Positions 17,355 through 26,659 of a stretch of 64,000 nt of DNA are shown in pieces. The stretch is taken from the NCBI RefSeq assembly GCF_001889165.1, contig NZ_CP016020.1, forward strand, positions 3,384,501 to 3,448,500, read 5' to 3'. The position numbers and the translations under genes are program-made. Position 1 is the first letter of the stretch, and the number at the start of each line of letters is the position of its first letter. The notes beneath the pieces are model-generated. The model saw only the letters and a list, made by a program, of their open reading frames with translations, did no database searches and was not told the origin of the DNA. Source of the stretch: Bacillus weihaiensis (GTDB taxonomy: Bacteria > Bacillota > Bacilli > Bacillales > Bacillaceae).

Positions 17355-17997
17355 AAAAGATCTTTACACCTTACCAAAACATGTATTTTTACTTAACCTA
17401 TTATGGTTCATACCATTAACAAACTTTTTCACAGATGGTTCACCACATAAACATCTCATTCTGTTATTTCTTTTGGGATCTAGCCTTATCCTATATTCTA
17501 ATTACAATACTAAAACATCGGAAGATATGCAGGCGAGATTAGTAAATAGTCTGCCTGTTACGAGAAAGAAGATTGTATTGGCAAAATACATGACTGGTCT
17601 GATCTGGTATCTCATTGCCTTTGTGATCTGTAGTATCTATGTATTTTTATTTCATACCTTTGCCCCATTTCCATCAAGATTAATTACACCGGCAGAATAC
17701 GTAATTTGTTTAGCAGGTACCTATCTATTTATTTCAGTCTACTATCCATTCTTATATGCTTTTGGTGATAAAATTGCAGCATTCTTAACTCTTTTTCTAT
17801 TCATTACAAGCAGCATCGGTTTCCAAATTGTCTTAAATTTAGCTGCTAACCCACGATATCCACAAGTAACAGAATTTGTTGAGAGTATTTCGTATCATGA
17901 ATGGTTACTTGCAGGTAGTATGCTTCTTATAAGTTTATTTTTAACCTTTTTATCTTTTCAAGCGTCAGTTCGAATTTATTCTAAGAAAGATCTTTAA
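17338..17997 (+). CDS. ABC-2 type transporter permease
   Basis: Integral membrane protein of 219 residues with about six hydrophobic segments and the charged loop KTSEDMQARLVNSLPVTRKKIVLAK split across helices 2 and 3, as in ABC-2 permeases (the coupling-helix region). The GGGGGA site lies before ATG 17338, inside the ATPase gene. It is the transmembrane half of the exporter driven by the preceding ATPase. Confidence 0.88.
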   Translation: MQALVKKDLYTLPKHVFLLNLLWFIPLTNFFTDGSPHKHLILLFLLGSSLILYSNYNTKTSEDMQARLVNSLPVTRKKIVLAKYMTGLIWYLIAFVICSIYVFLFHTFAPFPSRLITPAEYVICLAGTYLFISVYYPFLYAFGDKIAAFLTLFLFITSSIGFQIVLNLAANPRYPQVTEFVESISYHEWLLAGSMLLISLFLTFLSFQASVRIYSKKDL

Positions 17998-18067
17998 GAC
18001 CTCAAATGGATACAAACTACTTTTATGTTAAAATATGGTATGAATCCGAATAAAAGGAGGTACTGGT

Positions 18068-18256
18068 ATGTCCCCTTTTTTAATAATAGGCATTATCATG
18101 GGAACGCTAGCGATTGATTACATGTGGCTTGATCATAACCGTAAAAGATGGGGCTGGATGAAATCCTTATCGAGGAAGTTTAAAGTGATGTATCTTACTT
18201 GCTTCCTTACTATTTCATGTTTAATTTATATCGGAATAAGTGGGAATTACTTTTAA
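18068..18256 (+). CDS. Small two-helix membrane protein, unknown function
   Basis: 62-residue protein with a strong AAAAGGAGGTACTGGT ribosome site. Two hydrophobic segments (about 4-20 and 40-58) flank a basic loop (DHNRKRWGWMKSLSRKFK). It lies 70 bases after the ABC permease and could be in the same transcript, though a TATGGT-like box upstream allows its own promoter. I do not recognise the family. Confidence 0.7.
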   Translation: MSPFLIIGIIMGTLAIDYMWLDHNRKRWGWMKSLSRKFKVMYLTCFLTISCLIYIGISGNYF

Positions 18257-18405
18257 AAGCAGGCAGTTGTAGATTTTCTTTACAGGCATTCACGCTTTCT
18301 GTTTGCGTTCAGAACCCCTCCCTTTGATATGCTTAGCTTCTCGTGCAGGAGTGTCCTGTCTTCCACTCCAATCAACAAAGAGCAAAAATAGGGCTGGGAT
18401 AAAAC

Positions 18406-18491
18406 AAAGAGCCAGGCAACCTCCGATACAATATACATTTTGCACTGGAATAATCAGTGCATAGTTGTTACGATAAGGTGCCAGGCTCTTT
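18406..18491. terminator. Large hairpin at the pgcA 3' end, likely bidirectional terminator
   Basis: Perfect 13-bp arms AAAGAGCCAGGCA (18406-18418) and TGCCAGGCTCTTT (18479-18491), with a 60-base interior that itself holds TTGCACTGG...CAGTGCAT pairing. T-runs flank both ends. The size and the Bacillus-typical sequence suggest a mobile or dispersed hairpin repeat recruited as a terminator. Confidence 0.75.
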
Positions 18492-18501
18492 TTTATTTTG
18501 C

Positions 18502-20247
18502 TTACTTACTCATTGCTGCTACAAGATTATTTACTTTTTCCATTACGCCGGTCTGTAACGCTTGAAGCTGCTCTTCACTCTGTTCAAGTGTGTCACATTT
18601 CACTGCAAAATAGAACTTCGCCTTAGGCTCTGTTCCAGATGGTCTTACACAGAACCATGATTGGTCTTCTAATGTATATTTCAATACATTTGATCCTGGT
18701 AATTCAATTGTTTCTGTTGAATTTTCAAAAACATTTAAGCGTTCACTCGTTTTGTAATCTTCAATTGTGACAATCTTCTTCCCTGCAATTTCAGTTGGTG
18801 GGTTTGTTCTAAAGCTAGTTAGGATGCTTTGGATTTGCTCCGCACCTGCTTTTCCTTTAAGAGTAAGAGATTGTAGGCCTTCTTTGTAATAGCCATATTC
18901 GTTAAAAATCTCAAGTAAGCCTTGGTACATTGTAAGTCCTTTTTTCTTATAGTATGCCGCGACCTCAACTGCAAGTAATGCTGCTTGAACAGCATCTTTA
19001 TCACGAGCAAAATCACCAATTAAATAACCATAGCTTTCTTCATAGCCGAATTGGAATTCGTATTGACCTGTACGCTCGTACTCATTGATTTTTTCACCAA
19101 TGAACTTAAAGCCTGTTAATGTATCGATCGTATCTAAACCATATGCAGACGCAATGTCACGACCGATTTCAGACGTAACAATTGTTTTAAGCACGACTCC
19201 ATTTGTAGGAAGTGTGCCTTTTGCTTTTTTCTCTGAAAGAATGTAGTGAAGAAGGAGGGCACCTGTTTGGTTACCTGTTAAAACAACATATTCTCCATCA
19301 TTGTTCTTTACAGCAACACCTAGACGGTCTGCATCAGGATCTGTTCCAATTAGTACATCTGCATCAACTTCCTTCCCATCACGAATAGCAAGTGTAAAGG
19401 CCTCATGCTCTTCTGGGTTTGGAGATTTTACAGTAGAGAAGTTAGGGTCTGGTAGCTCTTGTTCTTTAACTACAGTAACATTTGTATATCCAAGTGCCTC
19501 TAATCCAAGTCGTACTGGCTTGTTTGCTGTACCGTGAAGCGGTGTGAATACTACCTTTACATCTACTTCTTGTGATAATGTTGGATTTACTGAGATTGTT
19601 TTTAATTTTTCTGTATAAGCTTGATCAATCTCTTTCCCAATCATTTTAATGAAACCTTGCTCTTTTAGCTCTGCTTCATCCTTTACCTGAATAAGTAGCT
19701 CGTCCTCTACTTGGTTCACATAATCTATTACTGTATCTGCAGCTGCTGGTGGTAATTGACCGCCGTCATCTCCATATACTTTATATCCATTATACTCTGG
19801 AGGATTATGACTTGCAGTAATAACAATCCCTGAAAAGCCATTTAAATGGCGCACAGCAAAGGATAGTTCTGGAGTTGGACGTAATTCTTCAAACACATAC
19901 GTTTGGATACCATGAGAAGCTAACGTTTTAGCTGCCTCCATTGCAAATTCAGGGGACTTGTGACGTGAATCATAAGCAATAACAACCCCACGTTTCTTCG
20001 CTTCTTCTCCGAAAGATTCTATGTATGTAGCTAAGCCTTCGCTTGCTTTTCGAACAGTATACACATTCATTCTGTTTGTTCCTGGCCCTATTTCTCCACG
20101 CATTCCACCAGTACCAAACTCCAAATTTTTGTAAAAGCAATCTTCTAACGCTTGCTCATTACCTTCCATTTCTAGTAGAAGATTTTTTAATTCTTGATCT
20201 AAGTCTTGTTTAGTATTCCAGCGTTGATAACTCGATTCCCAGCTCAT
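18502..20247 (-). CDS. pgcA: Alpha-phosphoglucomutase PgcA
   Basis: 581-residue phosphohexomutase interconverting glucose-1-P and glucose-6-P; in B. subtilis (PgcA/YhxB) this feeds UDP-glucose for teichoic acid glucosylation and glycolipid anchors. The active phosphoserine loop is [17 protein letters not shown], the metal loop is [11 protein letters not shown], the sugar loop is [10 protein letters not shown], and the phosphate-binding loop near the end is [10 protein letters not shown] strong TAGGAGGT site precedes ATG 20247. It stands next to yhcX and yhcY as in B. subtilis, although the glpPFKD operon that lies between yhcX and pgcA there is absent. Confidence 0.97.
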   Translation of the reverse strand: MSWESSYQRWNTKQDLDQELKNLLLEMEGNEQALEDCFYKNLEFGTGGMRGEIGPGTNRMNVYTVRKASEGLATYIESFGEEAKKRGVVIAYDSRHKSPEFAMEAAKTLASHGIQTYVFEELRPTPELSFAVRHLNGFSGIVITASHNPPEYNGYKVYGDDGGQLPPAAADTVIDYVNQVEDELLIQVKDEAELKEQGFIKMIGKEIDQAYTEKLKTISVNPTLSQEVDVKVVFTPLHGTANKPVRLGLEALGYTNVTVVKEQELPDPNFSTVKSPNPEEHEAFTLAIRDGKEVDADVLIGTDPDADRLGVAVKNNDGEYVVLTGNQTGALLLHYILSEKKAKGTLPTNGVVLKTIVTSEIGRDIASAYGLDTIDTLTGFKFIGEKINEYERTGQYEFQFGYEESYGYLIGDFARDKDAVQAALLAVEVAAYYKKKGLTMYQGLLEIFNEYGYYKEGLQSLTLKGKAGAEQIQSILTSFRTNPPTEIAGKKIVTIEDYKTSERLNVFENSTETIELPGSNVLKYTLEDQSWFCVRPSGTEPKAKFYFAVKCDTLEQSEEQLQALQTGVMEKVNNLVAAMSK

Positions 20248-20596
20248 TTTTACCTCCTAGGAGTGTTTTATTGTCCTATTTTTATTATTTCCATCCTTAT
20301 TTTAGCATAAGTTCAACTGAACGACATGAAGGATTTTCTACAAAATTAGCGATGAATAGGCGTTCATTCCTAATTTTATTTCCCAACATTATTTTACTAG
20401 AACAATGATGATAATAGAAGCAGCTCGGCTACTATAATTGAACGGGTTCATATTTCAGAAAGAGTGATGGTTACCTATCAGTCTAGATTTGTTTAGCGGA
20501 AAGTCTTCATTAGACTCAAGATGAACAAGCTTATTTTAGTAGGATATTTCTTTTATCGACAGAAACGTTGTACTTGGTCACTCCCTAAACGACAAC

Positions 20597-20648
20597 AAAA
20601 GAGGCTGACCCAAAAGTCTAGATTTTAGACCTTGGGTTAGCCTCTTTT
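20597..20648. repeat. Long perfect hairpin repeat between yhcX and pgcA
   Basis: 17-bp arms (20597-20613 and 20632-20648) beginning AAAAGAGGCTGACCC and ending GGGTTAGCCTCTTTT with at most one mismatch; the loop pairs further (GTCTA/TAGAC). T- and A-runs at the ends would allow termination in either direction. It is probably a dispersed element. Confidence 0.7.
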
Positions 20649-20683
20649 CATACTTTTATTTTTTTAATTCAGTTAACGTAAAA

Positions 20684-20735
20684 ACCGGGACGTTCCATTG
20701 CGCTCCAGTCACTTGCTTTCCGCGGGGTTAGAAGA
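20684..20735 (+). repeat. Bacillus-type dispersed repeat fragment
   Basis: Contains GACGTTCCATTGCGCTCCAG and CACTTGCTTTCCGCGGGG. The second string recurs exactly at about 26397-26415 within another repeat, and related sequence appears near 63890. It is in an otherwise gene-free stretch (20248-20827). Confidence 0.6.
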
Positions 20736-20770
20736 AAAGCTGAAAGAAACACCGATTACTTCAGAAAGAA

Positions 20771-20815
20771 AGGGTGCTCAAAAGGTCGTTATTTAACAAC
20801 CTTTTGAGTCACCCT
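20771..20815. terminator. yhcX terminator
   Basis: Stem of about 19 bp with two mismatches: GGGTGCTCAAAAGGT...ACCTTTTGAGTCACCC between 20772 and 20814. It lies 13 bases after the yhcX stop (minus strand). Confidence 0.82.
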
Positions 20816-20827
20816 CATTTCGTATGT

Positions 20828-22369
20828 CTATTCTTTTTTATAAGTAATAGAATAAATATCCTTACGACGATCTTTTAATTGATTGACTGTTCCTGATTGT
20901 CGTTGACGTCTCAGTATTTCAAGATCAACATCACCGATGATGACCATCTCAATATTCGGGTTACACTCTCCTACAATTCCGTCCCTTGCAAATTCAAAAT
21001 CAGATGGGGAGAAAATAGCGGATTGAGCATATTGAATATCCATATTTTCTGTTTGTGGCAGATTTCCTACTGTCCCAGCAATAACGGTATAAATTTGGTT
21101 TTCAACTGCACGTGCCTGCGCACAATATCTTACTCTTAAATATCCTTGACGGTCCTCTGTACAGAATGGTGTAAAAATGATCTTTGCTCCTTTTTCTGTT
21201 GCAATACGTGCTAATTCTGGAAACTCGATATCATAACATATTTGGATCGCGATTTTTCCACAGTCTGTATTAAAGACCTTCACTTGATCTCCTCTACTAA
21301 TTCCCCACCATTTTCTTTCATTTGGGGTAATATGTAGTTTATATTGTTTCTCAATCGTTCCATCACGACGGAATAAATAGGCAATATTATAAATTCGCCC
21401 TTCCTCTTCAACTACATGCGAACCACCGATAATATTGACATTATAACGGACAGCTAGCTCTGTAAATAATTCAATATATTCCTCCGTAAATTCCGTTAAG
21501 CGTTGAATGGCTTTGCTCGGTGTTTTTTCATCGAGAAAGCTCATTAGCTGTGTTGTGAAAATTTCTGGAAAAACTGCAAAGTCACTGCCAGCGTCAGACG
21601 CAACGTCGGTATAATACTCCACCTGCTTGGCAAATTCATCAAATGAATCGATTTGCTTCATCATATATTGGACAACGCATATCCGAACTGGATTCGCCGT
21701 TTGATAAAATCGTTTAGGATTAGGCTGATAATCCACATTGTTCCATTCCATTAATGTCGCATATTGATAGGATGCCATATCATCTGATAAGTAATTTGGA
21801 TTAATCCTCATTAATGTAAACTCGTTTAAGAGCTGGAAGGAGAGAACTGGATCATAGATTTTATGTAAAGATACTTGTTGAACATACTCACGAGGTGTGA
21901 GTTCATCGGCAAATTTATAATAATTTGGAATTCTACCGCCAATGATAATACTTTTCAAATTCATTGTTCTCGCCAAATCCTTACGAGCCTCGTACAAGCG
22001 ATGACCGATTTTCATTCGACGGTAGTTTGGATGCACCATCACTTCTATTCCGTACATATTGTACCCATCTGGATTATGATTCGAAATATATCCATTATCT
22101 GTTATATCATCCCATGTATGACGGTCATCATATTCATCAAAATTTACTAGTAAGCTTGAACAGGAACCAATAATTTTCCCTTCAAATTCGGCACAAAACT
22201 GTCCTTCAGGAAAATGTTCCAGGTGACTTTCGAGATGCTCACGTTTCCATGGTTCCATTCCGGGGAAACACTTTAATTGAAGCTTTAAAATATCCTCTAT
22301 ATCTGTTTTCTCGATATTTCGGATAATCATCTTTTTCTCAAATTTAGATAAGTCCAACTTTTCAGACAT
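20828..22369 (-). CDS. yhcX: GNAT acetyltransferase-nitrilase fusion YhcX
   Basis: 513-residue two-domain protein, the length of B. subtilis YhcX. The N-terminal GNAT domain (about 14-215) has GIEVMVHPNYRRMKIGHRLYEARK as the acetyl-CoA loop split around YRRMKIG. The C-terminal carbon-nitrogen hydrolase domain (about 228-500) shows the Glu-Lys-Cys triad: Glu in FAVFPEIF, Lys in YKLHITPNE, Cys in IQICYDIEFPE. Substrates are unknown; an amide hydrolysed and an amine acetylated in one pathway is plausible. AAAGGAGA precedes the ATG. Confidence 0.93.
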   Translation of the reverse strand: MSEKLDLSKFEKKMIIRNIEKTDIEDILKLQLKCFPGMEPWKREHLESHLEHFPEGQFCAEFEGKIIGSCSSLLVNFDEYDDRHTWDDITDNGYISNHNPDGYNMYGIEVMVHPNYRRMKIGHRLYEARKDLARTMNLKSIIIGGRIPNYYKFADELTPREYVQQVSLHKIYDPVLSFQLLNEFTLMRINPNYLSDDMASYQYATLMEWNNVDYQPNPKRFYQTANPVRICVVQYMMKQIDSFDEFAKQVEYYTDVASDAGSDFAVFPEIFTTQLMSFLDEKTPSKAIQRLTEFTEEYIELFTELAVRYNVNIIGGSHVVEEEGRIYNIAYLFRRDGTIEKQYKLHITPNERKWWGISRGDQVKVFNTDCGKIAIQICYDIEFPELARIATEKGAKIIFTPFCTEDRQGYLRVRYCAQARAVENQIYTVIAGTVGNLPQTENMDIQYAQSAIFSPSDFEFARDGIVGECNPNIEMVIIGDVDLEILRRQRQSGTVNQLKDRRKDIYSITYKKE

Positions 22370-22657
22370 ACAAATGTCTCCTTTTCATAGATAATACACC
22401 TATTATCTTACCCTTTATTCCCTCTGTAAAAACCTGATTCATCTTTCAATTCAAAAATGTGCCAATGATTCTAAATCGTATTCATCTCTTCCTCATTACT
22501 AGTATACAAAATACACTTTCACTTTTCACCTTAAGTACACTTATTCAAAAGGTTACTACAAGCAAAAAACATTCCACTCTTTCTTACAAGTGCATGAAGT
22601 GTATACCTTTTGCATTCAATTAAAAAGAGACGATGGTTAAAAGGAGCTCAATAAAAA

Positions 22658-22684
22658 GAGGAGACATGATGATGATGTCCCCTC
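22658..22684 (-). terminator. yhcV terminator
   Basis: Stem GAGGAGACAT (22658-22667) / ATGTCCCCTC (22675-22684), 9 of 10 pairs, followed on the minus strand by TTTTT. The rest of the 22370-22694 gap shows no gene or clear site beyond the yhcX ribosome site. Confidence 0.85.
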
Positions 22685-22694
22685 TCATTTACCC

Positions 22695-23117
22695 TTAAAA
22701 TGTTTTATTTTGCTCAGATATATTGGTTAACGCTACACCTGCAGCTTGGTCAGACATTTGATTTGTTGCCAAATCACCTAACGCTACAATCCCAATTAGT
22801 TGATTGTTTTCAACGATTGGCAATCGTCTAATTTGATGCTGTGCCATTACCTTTGCTGCCTCTTCAGTTGACATTGTGGAATGTCCCGAAACAAGATTTG
22901 TGGACATGACCTGTGATACCATTGTATTACTATCTAATCCTTGTGCAGTTGATCGTAATGTAATATCACGGTCCGTTACAATTCCCTTTAACTCTCCTTG
23001 ATCGACAACCGGAATTGATCCTATATTATGCTGGTTCATTAACTCTGCCGCTTCTTTAATTGTTTGGTTTGAAGAAACAGTGGCAACATTTCTTGACATA
23101 CAACCTTGAATATTCAA
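22695..23117 (-). CDS. yhcV: CBS-domain protein YhcV
   Basis: 140-residue protein made of two CBS domains (about 5-65 and 70-130), with VVDQGELKGIVTDRDITLR and IVENNQLIGIVALGDLA as the nucleotide-binding ends. CBS pairs bind adenine nucleotides and act as energy sensors. The TTG at 23117 is taken as start since GGGGAGG lies 5 bases upstream and the length then equals B. subtilis YhcV; ATGs further out lack a site. Confidence 0.9.
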   Translation of the reverse strand: MNIQGCMSRNVATVSSNQTIKEAAELMNQHNIGSIPVVDQGELKGIVTDRDITLRSTAQGLDSNTMVSQVMSTNLVSGHSTMSTEEAAKVMAQHQIRRLPIVENNQLIGIVALGDLATNQMSDQAAGVALTNISEQNKTF

Positions 23118-23259
23118 GTGATCCTCCCCTTTCATATTTAGTATGAACAAAGTAGCCGCTTTCATTGCTTACAGATTTTATTAGGGATAAAGAGCAATAA
23201 TTCGCAAAAAATAGCAAGTACATACGTAGCTTGTCATGAATTTGTCACATTCTATTTAA

Positions 23260-23288
23260 TTTACAGGCTTGTTTGATACGCTTATAAT
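23260..23288 (+). promoter_or_regulatory. Sigma-A promoter of bdbC
   Basis: -35 TTTACA (23260-23265), 17-bp spacer, -10 TATAAT (23283-23288), about 40 bases before the bdbC start. Confidence 0.75.
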
Positions 23289-23328
23289 TTAAACGAGTGA
23301 CAAAATACAATAAATCGTGAGGACTCAA

Positions 23329-23760
23329 ATGAAAGAAAAAAATCAAAAAATGATTGAAAACCTTCTATCCATTGCTTGGATTTCATCATTCATTGCTACT
23401 TTAGGAAGTCTTTATTTCTCTGAAATTATGAAATACACGCCATGTAATCTATGCTGGTATCAGAGAATCTTTATGTATCCATTGGTCATTATTTTAGGAA
23501 TTGGATTAAGTAAAAAAGATACTTCAATTGCTCTTTATACCCTCATTCTTTCTAGTATAGGTGGCTGTATCTCTCTCTATCATTACGGAGTTCAGAAAAT
23601 TAGTTTTCTTAGTGAGAATTCAGTTTCGTGTGGGATCGTCCCATGTACTGGAGAATATATAAACTGGCTTGGATTTATAACCATCCCATTTTTAGCATTA
23701 ATCGGTTTTACCATTATTTTCATTACTAGTATCTTGATTTTAAAAAAGGCAGGTCGTTAA
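23329..23760 (+). CDS. bdbC: DsbB/BdbC-type disulfide bond formation protein
   Basis: Quinone-linked thiol oxidase of 143 residues with four membrane helices. The first Cys pair is in TPCNLCWYQRI, the second in VSCGIVPCTGEY, as in BdbC/DsbB. It re-oxidises an extracytoplasmic thioredoxin-like partner and passes electrons to quinone. The start at 23329 follows GAGG by 6 bases. The next gene, one base after its stop, encodes a membrane-anchored thioredoxin-like protein, the natural partner. There is no equivalent at this point of the B. subtilis order, so the pair is inserted. Confidence 0.94.
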   Translation: MKEKNQKMIENLLSIAWISSFIATLGSLYFSEIMKYTPCNLCWYQRIFMYPLVIILGIGLSKKDTSIALYTLILSSIGGCISLYHYGVQKISFLSENSVSCGIVPCTGEYINWLGFITIPFLALIGFTIIFITSILILKKAGR

Positions 23761-23761
23761 T

Positions 23762-24235
23762 ATGAAAAAAATACTTATTTTTGGTTCAATTATATTAGTT
23801 CTCTTTGGTACCCTAGCTTTTGTCACTTCCTATCAAAATAAACAAAAAGCAGAGGGAAACATGTACAATAAGGCTAGTCTTGATCCAGCTACAATTTCAC
23901 TGCTTGATGATGCAAATTATCAAAACATCATTTTACCCGAGGAATTAGAAACAAAGCTAGAAAAGAAGGAAGATACGATTGTTTATTTCTTTAGCCCTAA
24001 GTGTGATCATTGTATCGCCACAACTCCTGTATTAATGCCTCTCGCTAATGACTTAGATGTCGAAGTTAAACAATTTAATTTGCTGGAATTTGAAGATGGA
24101 TGGAGAGATTACAACATTACAGGCACACCAACACTTGTTCACTTCCAAGATGGAGAAGAAGTCGCTCGTTCTGAAGGATCAAATACAGAAGAAGCCTTCC
24201 GTGAACTACTAGAGGAATGGAAGCAAGGCGAATAA
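23762..24235 (+). CDS. Membrane-anchored thioredoxin-like thiol-disulfide protein
   Basis: 157-residue protein: N-terminal anchor (about 4-22), then a thioredoxin fold (about 65-155) with the CxxC in FFSPKCDHCIATTP and the cis-Pro in ITGTPTLVHF. It begins one base after bdbC and is translationally coupled. It probably acts as the BdbA/BdbD-like oxidant or a thiol carrier outside the membrane; the direction of electron flow is not decided by sequence, but pairing with BdbC favours oxidation. Confidence 0.9.
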   Translation: MKKILIFGSIILVLFGTLAFVTSYQNKQKAEGNMYNKASLDPATISLLDDANYQNIILPEELETKLEKKEDTIVYFFSPKCDHCIATTPVLMPLANDLDVEVKQFNLLEFEDGWRDYNITGTPTLVHFQDGEEVARSEGSNTEEAFRELLEEWKQGE

Positions 24236-24366
24236 GAACCTTGCATAAAAACCAGACCGCTAGAACTGGATGTCGATGTGTTTATAAGAAGAGCACAAGA
24301 CGCCTACTATCAACGTTAGCCTTGTGATTCAGACTATCGACGAAAAGAGCATGTGACAAAACTCAT

Positions 24367-24597
24367 TCATTTTTTAATAGACGAACGATTATCGTTTGAC
24401 ACATTGTTCCTTATTAATATGTTGTGGTGGATGAACAAGTACGTTCCAATCCGCTGCATTACACTAACGATTAACAATCGTATTCATAAACAATACATGT
24501 AGTGACAAAGAATAAAACCCGAGCGATATGGGAGATTTTCATTGGAAAATCACCTGATCGTTCGGGTTTCTCATTAACTAAAACCACTTATGTTCTA
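24367..24597 (+). repeat. Dispersed hairpin repeat, copy A (without insert)
   Basis: About 230 bp closely similar to 26313-26645. It contains GACGAACGATTATCGTTTGA, AACAAGTACGTTCC, CGATTAACAATCGTAT and a long hairpin with arms AACCCGAGCGAT and ATCGTTCGGGTT (about 24518-24571) that would terminate the bdbC operon. Compared with copy B it lacks a 108-bp block at the GCTGCAT junction (24453-24459). The remainder of the 24236-24764 gap holds no convincing gene. Confidence 0.8.
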
Positions 24598-24764
24598 GCC
24601 TCTTTTAAGATTGTATCATCTATTACTTAGTAGCATGAGTTTTATAAAATGAATACATAGAACCAGCCTTAAGGCTTTAGAGTAGCACTTGTTTAGTGTA
24701 TCCCAAAAAACGAATCGTTTAGTTCTTCATTCACTAATTGCTAAGTTGCTTTGCTTTTAAAAGC

Positions 24765-25169
24765 CTATATTAACCATGAATTAGCCGGTTTCACAAACTG
24801 ACTAAATTCACCTTCCTGGCTTTCAGCATTTACAAATTGTGAGAAAGAAAAAGGAAAAAAATAACCGTATTCATTCAAGGTTTGGGTATTACGTTCAAAC
24901 ATAGCTTTATATTCCTCTTCATGCTTGCATTCATCTATTAAATCCAACATAACAATAACAGCTTGTAAGCTAGAGATAATTTGGAAAGCATCCTTTAAAT
25001 TGCCATTATAGAATTGATCTGTTTCCTGTGGTTTAAGAACATTTTGGTGTTGAAAATCCATAATTTTATGGTCTGGAAAGAATTTAGGAAAGATCTCTGA
25101 ATAAAGCTGCCCGACCAATTCCTCAATATGGTTTTCTTGCTCTTCCGTTGAAGCAACAACAACCTTCAC
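24765..25169 (-). CDS. yhcU: YhcU-like protein (DUF5365)
   Basis: 134-residue soluble protein starting MKVVVASTEEQENHIEEL when the GTG at 25169 is used; AAGGG lies 8 bases upstream of it, while an ATG two codons earlier touches that site. It is acidic and helical in the middle (ISSLQAVIVMLDLIDECKHEEEYKAMFERN). It sits beside the yhcT-like gene as B. subtilis yhcU does, though here the two are divergent. The function is unknown. Confidence 0.78.
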   Translation of the reverse strand: MKVVVASTEEQENHIEELVGQLYSEIFPKFFPDHKIMDFQHQNVLKPQETDQFYNGNLKDAFQIISSLQAVIVMLDLIDECKHEEEYKAMFERNTQTLNEYGYFFPFSFSQFVNAESQEGEFSQFVKPANSWLI

Positions 25170-25335
25170 ATACATCACCCTTTTTATCTAGTAAACATCT
25201 AGTTATTTCACTTCATTAAGCATACCATATGACTTAGAAAGAGTGCAGAGGTAGATGTTACCGATAATAGATTGTCCATCCATACACACATTGCTATGAT
25301 ATACTTGTACTCGTGAATCTGTACAAAAAGGATTG

Positions 25336-26241
25336 ATGAATAAATTGAAACGCGCAGGAGAATGGTTTGAAATAAAGATAAATGAAAGCTTTGCAAACAA
25401 CACTGTTTTTCATATTTTATCAAGCAAATTAGGTGTCTCAAAGGCCACCATTCAAAAATGGAATAAAGAAGGATCATTAAGAAGAAACAATACAAAAGCA
25501 GATGTAAATCACCAGCTTCGAGATAGAGATATCCTCTCGATTCACCTTTTTAAAGAAGAGGAGTTTGGAGTAATTCCTGAGAAACACGACTTTTCAATCT
25601 TATATGAAGACGATCACCTCATTATTATCGATAAACCAGCCGGAATGGATACACATCCAAACCACTCAGATCAAGTAGGCACACTAGCTAATGCTGTTGC
25701 CTACTACTATCAAACAATGGGTATCCAGACTCGAGTAAGGCATATTCACCGTCTTGATAAAGAGACCTCTGGTGCGATTATCTTTGCAAAAAATGATTTA
25801 GCTCATACTTTGTTGGATCAAGCTCTCCAATTAAAAAAGATAAAAAGAACCTACCTTGCTTTCGTAGGAGGCAACTTACAGCCTCAAAAAGGAACGATTA
25901 ACAAACCAATAGGACGTGACAGGCACCATCCCACAAGAAGAAGAGTTTCTCCTCAGGGGCAACAGGCCATTACGCACTATCAGGTTGAACATTATGATGA
26001 AAAGAAAGACCTTTCAGTCGTTACCCTTCAGCTAGACACAGGGAGAACTCATCAAATTAGAGTTCATATGAGTTATCTAGGACATTCTATTTTAGGTGAC
26101 GGACTATATGGAGGTAGTATTAAACTCATTACAAGACAGGCTCTACACTCAAAAATGGTTTCGTTCACTCATCCTATTACATTAGAAACGATAAATTGTG
26201 AGGCAGAACTTCCTAAAGATATGTCTGCAATCCTAAGATAG
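25336..26241 (+). CDS. yhcT: RluA-family pseudouridine synthase YhcT
   Basis: 301-residue RNA pseudouridine synthase. An N-terminal S4-like region (about 20-75) with LSSKLGVSKATIQKWNKEG is followed by the catalytic domain with IDKPAGMDTHP, the signature HRLDKETSGAIIFAKN (catalytic Asp) and LDTGRTHQIRVHMSYLG. It converts uridines to pseudouridine in rRNA or tRNA; the exact site is not predictable. The ATG at 25336 stands very close to AAGGA, so a slightly different start is possible. It is flanked by two copies of a dispersed repeat. Confidence 0.93.
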   Translation: MNKLKRAGEWFEIKINESFANNTVFHILSSKLGVSKATIQKWNKEGSLRRNNTKADVNHQLRDRDILSIHLFKEEEFGVIPEKHDFSILYEDDHLIIIDKPAGMDTHPNHSDQVGTLANAVAYYYQTMGIQTRVRHIHRLDKETSGAIIFAKNDLAHTLLDQALQLKKIKRTYLAFVGGNLQPQKGTINKPIGRDRHHPTRRRVSPQGQQAITHYQVEHYDEKKDLSVVTLQLDTGRTHQIRVHMSYLGHSILGDGLYGGSIKLITRQALHSKMVSFTHPITLETINCEAELPKDMSAILR

Positions 26242-26312
26242 TTTTCTTATTATTAGAACAGATTTTCTCTAGACTAAAAAAGAGGTTAGGTGAAAACTCC
26301 TTAATTTTTATA

Positions 26313-26645
26313 AAAGACGAACGATTATCGTTTAACACGTTGATACTTATTAATATGTTGCGGTGGAAGGACAAGTACGTTCCATTCCGCTGCATCCACT
26401 TGCTTTCCGCGGGGAAAAAATGAACTGTTTTTTCCTAGGGAGGAAGCTTTAGCCTCCTCACCTTTCCTCTACCTCCCGCCGGAGGCAAGTGCTTCTGCTC
26501 CATTACATTAGCGATTAACAATCGTATGCATAAATAATACATGTCGTGACACAGAATAAAACCCGAACGATATGGGAGATTTTCATTGAAAATCACCTGA
26601 TCGTTCGGGTTTCTCATTAACTTCATTAACTGAACCACTTATGTC
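26313..26645 (+). repeat. Dispersed hairpin repeat, copy B (with 108-bp insert)
   Basis: Same family and orientation as 24367-24597, with matching GACGAACGATTATCGTTTAA, CAAGTACGTTCC, CGATTAACAATCGTAT and the AACCCGAACGAT/ATCGTTCGGGTT hairpin (26560-26612). Between GCTGCAT (26389-26395) and TACATTAGCG it carries an extra block that includes CACTTGCTTTCCGCGGGG and GGAGGCAAGTGCTTC, near-complementary ends that form a palindromic unit. Confidence 0.82.
26396..26503. repeat. Palindromic 108-bp insert within repeat copy B
   Basis: Absent from copy A at the equivalent junction. The ends pair (CACTTGC...GCAAGTG), with a second hairpin GGAGGAAGC-like AGGAAGCTTT / AGCCTCCT inside. Flanks read GCTGCAT on the left and GCTCCAT at the right end, perhaps a degraded target duplication. 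Confidence 0.65.
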
Positions 26646-26659
26646 CCAACCGCTTTGTC

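Noticed and set aside
24236-26645. CRISPR array
   Set aside because: Only two long repeats 2 kb apart with a gene between them; no short regularly spaced repeats or cas genes anywhere in the window.
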